Below, piece after piece: positions 1 to 5,897 of a stretch of DNA of 60,191 nt. This stretch comes from Mediterranea sp. (in: CFB group bacteria) (GTDB lineage Bacteria; Bacteroidota; Bacteroidia; Bacteroidales; Bacteroidaceae): the NCBI GenBank assembly GCA_031261785.1, contig JAISIZ010000093.1, positions 1 to 60,191 of the forward strand. Reading direction: 5' to 3'. Each line of letters opens with the position of its first letter. Position 1 is the stretch's first letter. Both the position numbers and the translations under genes were made by a program. The notes below the pieces were generated by a model. It searched no databases and was not told the DNA's origin. It worked only from the letters and a program-made list of their open reading frames with translations.

Positions 1-1674
1 TCATACATTTTCAGGCATCCGCTCATCCCCGGACAGCGCAACGCCAACCTCTACCGCATAGCCTGCGAGGCCGCGCGCGACGGGTGGGACGAAGGCGCGC
101 TACGCGGTCAACTTTGGAGCGTCCTGCAAGGAACGGACTTTACTTACGACGAGCTTAGCAAGACGGTAAGCAATGGTTATCAGTCCATTAAGTCTGATGA
201 CAAGGCCGGGGAGGCGCACGGAGGGGGAAGTTCCAAAGTGACAAAAGTGACAAAAGTGCCTTATGACACTTTCGAAAACGACAACGACGGGGAAGAGGCC
301 TACTGGGAAGGCGAGGAACTGCGCAAGCGCACCCCCCTGTTCCCCGAATCCGTGTACGAAAATCTGCCCGAACTGCTCGAGGACGCCATTCCCGACGACT
401 GCACCCCCCGCCAGCGCGACGTGGCCCTGCTCGCCCAGCTCGTCAGCGTGGGCGCCGCCCTGCCCGGCACCTGGGGACGCTACAACCGCCGGAACTACTC
501 CCCGCACCTGTACGGCTTCGTCATCGCCCCCGCGGGCAGCGGCAAGAGCATAGCCGAGACCGGGCGGACGCTGCTCAAGAACCTGCACGAGCGCGTGGAG
601 ACGCTGAGCAAGATGGAGTCGCGCGCCTACGAGAAGAGCCTGCGGGAGTGGAAGGAGCGAGGCGCCGAGCGATCCCGCGAGGCGGGAAAATCCGGCGCCC
701 CAGCCATGGAGCAGCCCGAGCGCCCGCCCTACCGCTCGCTGCTCATCCCCGCCAACACCTCGGCCGCCCGCCTCTACCTACAGCTCAGGGACAACGGCGA
801 CATGGGCGGCGTCATCTTCGACACCGAGGCGCAGACCCTGGCCAACGCCAACGGCATGGACTACGGCCACTTCGACGACATCCTGCGCAAGTGCTTCGAG
901 CACGAGCGGATCGACTACTCGTACAAGGCCGCCGGCATGGAACCCATCGTGGTGCCGCGCCCCAAGCTCGCCCTGCTGCTCACCGGCACCGCCCAGCAGT
1001 ACGCCCCCCTGCTCCAGAACTCGGAGAACGGCCTGGCCAGCCGCGCGCTCTTCTACACCTGGAGGGAGGATCCCCGATGGGTCGACGTGGGCGAGGGCGG
1101 CAGCTCGTACGACGAGCAGTACCTGCCGCTGGCCGGGCGCATGGAGCGGCTGCACGACTTCTGCGACGCCCACCCCGCCACCTTCCACCTCACCCCGGGG
1201 CAGTGGAGGGAGCTGAACCGCCTCTTCGCCCGCAAGCTCGCCGACATGCCCCTCGAGCGGAACGACAACCTGCAGGCCGTGGTGAAGCGCTACGCCTGCG
1301 TCACCATGCGCCTGGCCATGACGCTCACCCGGCTGCGCCAGGCCGAGGCCGCCCACACCGCCGCGGAGATCGACTGCCGCGACGACGACTTTCGCCGCGC
1401 CCTCGACATCACCCTCTGCTGCTACGAGCACGCCCGACTGGTGATGTCGGCCGTGCCTACGGATACTTCGAAAAGCCTGAAGGATCCCGACATGGCGACG
1501 CGCTTCTTTGACAGCCTTCCCGACCAATTCACCACCGCCCAGGCCCTCGAGGCTGGCCGCGCGCGGGACTTTTGCAAGAGAAAGGTCATGCGTATGCTAA
1601 AAGCAGTTATAGGCCGTAAAATCAGGAAGTTAAGGCATGGAGCTTACCAAAAACTAAATCCGGAAGTGTCATAA
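1..1674 (+). CDS. DUF3987 / VirE-like primase-associated ATPase (5' partial)
   Basis: The reading frame is open from base 1, so the start lies outside the window; 557 residues are visible. The first residues (HPLIPGQRN, LYRIACEAARDGW) resemble the end of the BT4734/VirE-type N-terminal domain found in Bacteroidales mobile-element proteins. A linker encoding KVTKVTKV follows at about residue 80, then a P-loop ATPase core with Walker A APAGSGKS (about 176-183) and a Walker B-like VIFDTE. The family (DUF3987) is common on integrated elements and is thought to act in replication or mobilisation; that role is inference. An internal GTG at 238 could start a shorter product, but upstream codons keep family-like sequence. 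Inverted-repeat arms lie inside the gene at 235-271 and over its stop at 1664-1700. Confidence 0.8.
   Translation, partial: SYIFRHPLIPGQRNANLYRIACEAARDGWDEGALRGQLWSVLQGTDFTYDELSKTVSNGYQSIKSDDKAGEAHGGGSSKVTKVTKVPYDTFENDNDGEEAYWEGEELRKRTPLFPESVYENLPELLEDAIPDDCTPRQRDVALLAQLVSVGAALPGTWGRYNRRNYSPHLYGFVIAPAGSGKSIAETGRTLLKNLHERVETLSKMESRAYEKSLREWKERGAERSREAGKSGAPAMEQPERPPYRSLLIPANTSAARLYLQLRDNGDMGGVIFDTEAQTLANANGMDYGHFDDILRKCFEHERIDYSYKAAGMEPIVVPRPKLALLLTGTAQQYAPLLQNSENGLASRALFYTWREDPRWVDVGEGGSSYDEQYLPLAGRMERLHDFCDAHPATFHLTPGQWRELNRLFARKLADMPLERNDNLQAVVKRYACVTMRLAMTLTRLRQAEAAHTAAEIDCRDDDFRRALDITLCCYEHARLVMSAVPTDTSKSLKDPDMATRFFDSLPDQFTTAQALEAGRARDFCKRKVMRMLKAVIGRKIRKLRHGAYQKLNPEVS
235..271 (+). repeat. 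37-bp inverted repeat, left arm
   Basis: Contains two tandem copies of GTGACAAAA and encodes the KVTKVTKVP linker of the DUF3987 gene. It is the exact reverse complement of 1664-1700. Confidence 0.9.
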
Positions 1675-1700
1675 GGCACTTTTGTCACTTTTGTCACTTT
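1664..1700 (-). repeat. 37-bp inverted repeat, right arm
   Basis: Perfect reverse complement of 235-271. It supplies the last sense codons and the TAA stop of the DUF3987 gene and runs 26 bp past it. The two arms bracket the ATPase core. Confidence 0.9.
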
Positions 1701-1999
1701 CCGACCGCCTCATCCGCCCTCATCCGCCCCCCTCCGGTCTCCTCCGGTCTCCCCGGCAAGCCCCGTCTATCCGTCCATTATTCCGTACATATAACGGATG
1801 TATAACCGGGGCTTGCGTGGGAAGCCGGAGAAAGACGGAATGGCTATACCGACCGGCTGGAAACGAGTAAAGAGCGCCGTCTTTTGGACGAAATGAGTTT
1901 AAGCTTCCTAAAAAAACGGGAACACCGCGCCGGAATCCAAAGAAAGTGGTTATCTTTACCCCCATAAAATCGATTATTCACATCTAAATAGGTAACATT
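1701..1999. other. intergenic region with long hairpin
   Basis: About 300 bp without a convincing gene. It holds short direct repeats (CTCCGGTCTC twice, CATCCGCCC-like) and a hairpin with 10-bp perfect arms GCAAGCCCCG (1756-1765) and CGGGGCTTGC (1807-1816). The loop carries its own ATCCGT/ACGGAT pairing. A TATCTTTA box at 1951-1958 is a weak promoter candidate for the gene at 2000. Confidence 0.5.
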
Positions 2000-2269
2000 A
2001 TGGCAAGTAGAAGAGATCTCAAGAAGACCGTGAACTATATCGCGGGCGAGCTGTTCACCGAGTGCCTGATCCATAGCCTGCTGTTCCCCACCACCGACAG
2101 GGAGAAAGCGGACGAGTTGATGGCCGGTATACTGCGCACGCAAGACGATTTCGTGAAACGCATCTCCCACACCGAGACGGGGAACGCGAAGGGATTCTAC
2201 AAGAAGTTCCGCGCCGACTTCGACGCCAAGGTGGAAGAGTTCGTGGACGCCATCGGGAAACTGGGCTGA
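2000..2269 (+). CDS. small conserved hypothetical protein
   Basis: 89 residues, mostly helical and charged by inspection, with no signal peptide or membrane segment. The sequence (RRDLKKTVNYIAGELFTECL near the start) looks like a family of small Bacteroidales cytosolic proteins, but I know of no function. It starts at ATG behind a TATCTTTA-like box and lies 11 bp upstream of the acyltransferase gene, so the two are probably co-transcribed. Codon usage matches its GC-rich neighbours, which supports a real gene. Confidence 0.7.
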   Translation: MASRRDLKKTVNYIAGELFTECLIHSLLFPTTDREKADELMAGILRTQDDFVKRISHTETGNAKGFYKKFRADFDAKVEEFVDAIGKLG

Positions 2270-2280
2270 GCCGACGAAGG

Positions 2281-2826
2281 ATGAAGAAAGCGATTTATGG
2301 CTTTATCTATCGCCGGCTGCTGGGATGGAAGACAAACCTCACGACACCGTTCTACAAGAAATGCGTCATCTGCGTGGCGCCACATACCACGAACTTCGAC
2401 CTCTTCATCGGAAAGGTGTTCTATAACGCCTTGGGACGGAAGACGAAGTTCATGATGAAGAAGGAGTGGTTCTTCTTCCCGATAGGGATCGTCTTCAGGG
2501 CGATAGGAGGCATACCCGTGGACCGCGGGCGGAACACTTCGCTCGTGGAGCAGATGGCACGCCACTTCCGCGAGAGCGAATACTTCCACCTGGCCATCAC
2601 GCCCGAAGGGACGCGCAAGGCCAACTCGCAATGGAAGAGGGGGTTCTACTACATCGCCCTCGAGGCGCGCGTGCCCATCGTGCTCTTCGGCATCGACTAT
2701 CCCACGAAGACGATCACCTCTACCAAGGTTATTGTCCCGTCGGGTGACGCGGATAAGGACATGGAAGAGATCAAGGAGTATTTCAAGCACTTCAGGGGGA
2801 AGCATCCCGAGAGGTTCGCGCTTTAA
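2281..2826 (+). CDS. PlsC-like lysophospholipid (1-acylglycerol-3-phosphate) acyltransferase family protein
   Basis: 181 residues, short for the PlsC family. The acyltransferase signatures are present in order: HTTNFD (H35-x4-D40, catalytic His/Asp), a GGIPVDR block (76-82) and PEGTR (E109-R112, phosphate binding). Proteins of this type transfer an acyl chain to a lysophospholipid or a related alcohol at the inner face of the cytoplasmic membrane. There is no long N-terminal membrane segment, which fits the short Bacteroidales subgroup whose exact substrate is unknown. It follows the small gene at 2000 after 11 bp and ends at a long inverted repeat (2826-2930). Confidence 0.85.
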   Translation: MKKAIYGFIYRRLLGWKTNLTTPFYKKCVICVAPHTTNFDLFIGKVFYNALGRKTKFMMKKEWFFFPIGIVFRAIGGIPVDRGRNTSLVEQMARHFRESEYFHLAITPEGTRKANSQWKRGFYYIALEARVPIVLFGIDYPTKTITSTKVIVPSGDADKDMEEIKEYFKHFRGKHPERFAL

Positions 2827-2930
2827 CCACAGAGGACACAGAGTCACACAGAGTTTATACGATTTGTCCATCATGGAGAAAACGAAGACACTCACTTGAA
2901 AACTCTGTGTAACTCTGTGTCCTCTGTGGT
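2826..2930. repeat. 31-bp inverted repeat of CACAGAG type
   Basis: Arms 2826-2856 (ACCACAGAGGACACAGAG...) and 2900-2930 are reverse complements with a single mismatch, separated by 43 bp. The left arm starts on the stop codon of the acyltransferase gene. Each arm is built of three degenerate CACAGAG units. Related single copies lie at about 19590-19622, and the CACAGATT variant occurs at 30120 and 32239. Confidence 0.85.
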
Positions 2931-2938
2931 GTCCCCCG

Positions 2939-2973
2939 CTAATCACTAATCACTCACCACTAATCACTAATGC
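2939..2973 (+). repeat. heptamer array running into the start codon
   Basis: Five contiguous 7-bp units, CTAATCA CTAATCA CTCACCA CTAATCA CTAATGC. The middle unit is degenerate and the ATG of the next gene (2970-2972) lies inside the fifth unit. Confidence 0.85.
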
Positions 2974-3764
2974 ACCTTTCCATCATACAAACCGACATCG
3001 CCTGGGAAGACAAGGCCGAGAACCTCCGCCTCCTGCGCCACAAGCTGCAAGCCCTGCGCGGCGGCACGGAGCTGGTGGTGCTTCCCGAGATGTTCTCCAC
3101 CGGCTTCAGCATGCGCGCCGAAGCGTTGGCCGAGCCTTTCGGCGGAGCCACCATATCCACGCTGCGGCAGTGGGCGGCCGAGTTCGGCCTCGCCCTCTGC
3201 GGCAGCTACATCGCCTCCGAGGGTGGCAAACACTACAACCGGGGCTTCTTCCTCACCCCCGAGGGCGAAGCCTGGCAGTACGACAAACGGCACCTCTTCC
3301 GCATGGGCGAGGAGCCGCGCCACTTCAGCCCGGGCGACCGGCGGCTTGTCCTCACCTACCGGGGCTGGAACATCTGCCTGCTGGTGTGCTACGACCTGCG
3401 CTTCCCCGTGTGGAGCCGCAACGTCGACAACGCGTACGACCTGCTCGTCTATCCCGCCAACTGGCCCGCTTCGCGCCGGGCCGTGTGGGACACGCTGCTG
3501 CGGGCGCGCGCCTTGGAGAACCAGTGCTACGTCGCGGGCGTGAACCGCGTGGGCACCGACGGCATGGGACTGCGCTACGACGGGGGAAGCCGCGTCGTAT
3601 CGCCCTACGGAAAGGATCTGGCCACCGTGCCCGACGGCGAGGAAGGCCTGGCCACCGCCACGCTAAGCCTCGACGGGCTGCGGCAGTTCAGGGAGAAGTT
3701 TCCCGTGTGGCGCGACGCCGACCTCTTCAGCCTCCAAAGGCCGGATCCTACAAACATTAGTTAA
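2970..3764 (+). CDS. yafV: omega-amidase (YafV-type, nitrilase superfamily)
   Basis: 264 residues, close to the 256 of E. coli YafV. The nitrilase catalytic triad is visible: E40 in LPEMF, K106 in YDKRHLF and C140 in LVCYDLRFPVWSRN, the last two blocks being close to identical with YafV. The family hydrolyses alpha-ketoglutaramate and alpha-ketosuccinamate to the keto acid and ammonia, a repair and salvage step linked to glutamine transaminases. It is cytosolic, with no signal peptide. The start codon sits in a 7-bp repeat array, with no Shine-Dalgarno sequence, as is usual in Bacteroidota. Confidence 0.88.
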   Translation: MHLSIIQTDIAWEDKAENLRLLRHKLQALRGGTELVVLPEMFSTGFSMRAEALAEPFGGATISTLRQWAAEFGLALCGSYIASEGGKHYNRGFFLTPEGEAWQYDKRHLFRMGEEPRHFSPGDRRLVLTYRGWNICLLVCYDLRFPVWSRNVDNAYDLLVYPANWPASRRAVWDTLLRARALENQCYVAGVNRVGTDGMGLRYDGGSRVVSPYGKDLATVPDGEEGLATATLSLDGLRQFREKFPVWRDADLFSLQRPDPTNIS

Positions 3765-3841
3765 AAACTAACGAAAACAACAACATTAATCCAAGAAGAA
3801 TAGTTAAACGAATAGTTATTTATTAATAATTCACCTGTTTT

Positions 3842-5833
3842 ATGAAAACGAATCTTAGTTCTCAAATCACGCTCCACAGGATATCACCCAGATACTACCG
3901 CCCGGAGAACGCGTTTGAAAAGTCGGTACTCACCCGATTAGAGAAAATACCCACGGACATCTACGAATCGGTAGAGGAAGGCGCCAGCTACGTGGCCCGC
4001 GAAATCGCGCAGACCATCCGCGAGAAACAGAAAGCCGGCCGCTTCTGCGTGCTGGCCCTCCCGGGAGGCAACTCGCCCAGCCATGTCTACGCCGACCTCA
4101 TCCGCATCCACAGGGAGGAAGGCCTCAGCTTCCACAACGTAGTCGTGTTCAACATGTACGAGTACTATCCCCTCAACCCCGACGCCGCCAACAGCAACTT
4201 CAACGCCCTGAAAAGCATGTTCCTCGACGCCGTCAACATCGACCCGCAGAACATCTTCACCCCCAACGGCACCGTCGGCAAGGAAGCCATCTTCGACTTC
4301 TGCCGGCTGTACGAGCAACGCATCGAGAGTTTCGGCGGCATCGACATCGCCCTGCTGGGCATCGGACGCATGGGTAACATCGCCTTCAACGAGCCTGGCT
4401 CGCGCCTCAACTCCACCACACGGCTCATCCTGCTCGACAACGCCTCGCGCGACGAGGCGTCCAAGGTGTTCGGCTCGCTCGACAACACACCCATCAGCTC
4501 CATCACCATGGGCGTATCCACCATACTCTCGGCCAAGAAAGCCTTCCTCCTCGCCTGGGGAGAGAACAAGGCGGCCATGATACGCGAGTGCGTGGAAGGC
4601 CCCGTGACCGACACCATACCCGCGTCGTTCCTCCAAACGCACAACAACACCCACGTGGTACTCGACCTGCCGGCCTCCATGAACCTCACCCGCATACAGC
4701 GGCCCTGGCTCGTCACCTCGTGCGAATGGACCGACAAGCTGATACGCAGCGCCATCGTCTGGCTCTGCCAACTTACCAAGAAGCCCATCCTCAAGCTCAC
4801 CAACAAGGACTACAACGAGAACGGGCTGAGCGAGCTGCTGGCACTGTACGGCTCCGCCTACAACGTCAACATCAAGATATTCAACGACCTCCAGCACACC
4901 ATCACCGGATGGCCGGGCGGCAAGCCCAACGCCGACGACACCTACCGCCCCGAACGGGCCAAGCCCTATCCCAAGCGTGTCGTCATCTTCTCGCCACACC
5001 CCGACGACGACGTCATCTCCATGGGCGGAACGCTCCGCAGGCTCGTGGAGCAGAAGCACGAGGTGCACGTGGCCTACGAGACGTCGGGCGACATAGCCGT
5101 GGGCGACGAGGAGGTGGTACGCTTCCTGCACTTCATCAACGGCTTCAACCAGCTCTTCAACCAAAGCGCCGACCAGGTCATCAGCGAGAAGTACGCCGAG
5201 ATTCGCCAATTCCTCGCCGGAAAGAAGGATGGCGACATGGACACCCACGACATCCTCACCATCAAGGGCCTCATCCGCCGGGGCGAGGCGCGCACCGCGT
5301 GTACATACAATAATGTACCGCTGGAACGTTGCCACTTCCTCGACCTCCCCTTCTACGAGACGGGGCGCATCCAGAAGAACCCCCTCAGCGAGACCGACGT
5401 GGAGATCGTGCGCAACCTGCTGCGCGAGATCAAGCCTCACCAGATATTCGTGGCCGGCGATCTGGCCGACCCGCACGGCACACACCGCGTATGCACCGAC
5501 GCCGTGTTCGCGGCCGTCGACCTCGAGAAGGAAGAGGGCGCCAAGTGGCTGAAGGATTGCCGCATCTGGATGTACCGCGGCGCCTGGGCCGAGTGGGAGA
5601 TCGAGAACATCGAGATGGCCGTGCCCATCAGCCCCGAGGAGCTGCGCTCCAAGCGCAACGCCATCCTCAAGCACCAGTCGCAGATGGAGAGCGCGCCCTT
5701 CCTCGGCAACGACGAGCGCCTCTTCTGGCAACGCAGCGAGGACCGAAACCGGGGCACCGCACGCCTGTACGACCAGCTCGGACTGGCCTCGTACGAGGCC
5801 ATGGAGGCTTTCGTGGAATACATCCCGCTGTAA
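3842..5833 (+). CDS. NagB-like domain fused to PIG-L/LmbE-type deacetylase domain
   Basis: 663 residues, the usual length of the Bacteroidales fusion annotated as glucosamine-6-phosphate deaminase. Residues 1-290 have the NagB fold (LPGGNSPSHVY, GIGRMGNIAFNEPGS). Residues 375-663 are a PIG-L/LmbE deacetylase with the zinc motif SPHPDDD (H386, D388, D389) and a later DPHGTHR. The residues corresponding to E. coli NagB D72, D141 and H143 are Y106, M177 and N179; only E148 (E184) is kept. Deaminase activity is therefore doubtful, while the deacetylase half looks intact. Likely in amino-sugar metabolism. A 15-bp-stem hairpin follows the stop. Confidence 0.85.
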   Translation: MKTNLSSQITLHRISPRYYRPENAFEKSVLTRLEKIPTDIYESVEEGASYVAREIAQTIREKQKAGRFCVLALPGGNSPSHVYADLIRIHREEGLSFHNVVVFNMYEYYPLNPDAANSNFNALKSMFLDAVNIDPQNIFTPNGTVGKEAIFDFCRLYEQRIESFGGIDIALLGIGRMGNIAFNEPGSRLNSTTRLILLDNASRDEASKVFGSLDNTPISSITMGVSTILSAKKAFLLAWGENKAAMIRECVEGPVTDTIPASFLQTHNNTHVVLDLPASMNLTRIQRPWLVTSCEWTDKLIRSAIVWLCQLTKKPILKLTNKDYNENGLSELLALYGSAYNVNIKIFNDLQHTITGWPGGKPNADDTYRPERAKPYPKRVVIFSPHPDDDVISMGGTLRRLVEQKHEVHVAYETSGDIAVGDEEVVRFLHFINGFNQLFNQSADQVISEKYAEIRQFLAGKKDGDMDTHDILTIKGLIRRGEARTACTYNNVPLERCHFLDLPFYETGRIQKNPLSETDVEIVRNLLREIKPHQIFVAGDLADPHGTHRVCTDAVFAAVDLEKEEGAKWLKDCRIWMYRGAWAEWEIENIEMAVPISPEELRSKRNAILKHQSQMESAPFLGNDERLFWQRSEDRNRGTARLYDQLGLASYEAMEAFVEYIPL

Positions 5834-5844
5834 TGAAGAAGGGA

Positions 5845-5876
5845 GGGCGAGGGGACGAATCTTCGTCCCCTCGCCC
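5845..5876 (+). terminator. terminator-like hairpin
   Basis: Perfect 15-bp stem, GGGCGAGGGGACGAA paired with TTCGTCCCCTCGCCC, with a 2-nt nominal loop and then CTTTGTC. It lies between the NagB-like gene and the secreted amidase-like gene. The U-tract is short, so it may act only as a 3'-end stabiliser. Confidence 0.6.
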
Positions 5877-5897
5877 CTTTGTCAACTAAACAAAACA

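Noticed and set aside
648..1511. 287-codon frame inside the DUF3987 gene in another frame
   Set aside because: Arg/Pro/His-rich shadow of the GC-rich coding frame; the DUF3987 frame carries the Walker motifs.
2826..2930. Terminal inverted repeats of an insertion sequence
   Set aside because: Only 43 bp lies between the arms, with no ORF and no target duplication visible.
3938..5731. 597-codon open frame on the minus strand opposite the NagB-like gene
   Set aside because: It mirrors a well-supported gene. Long antisense frames are expected where third positions are nearly all C or G, and the translation is low-complexity V/L/G/D/E with no family match.
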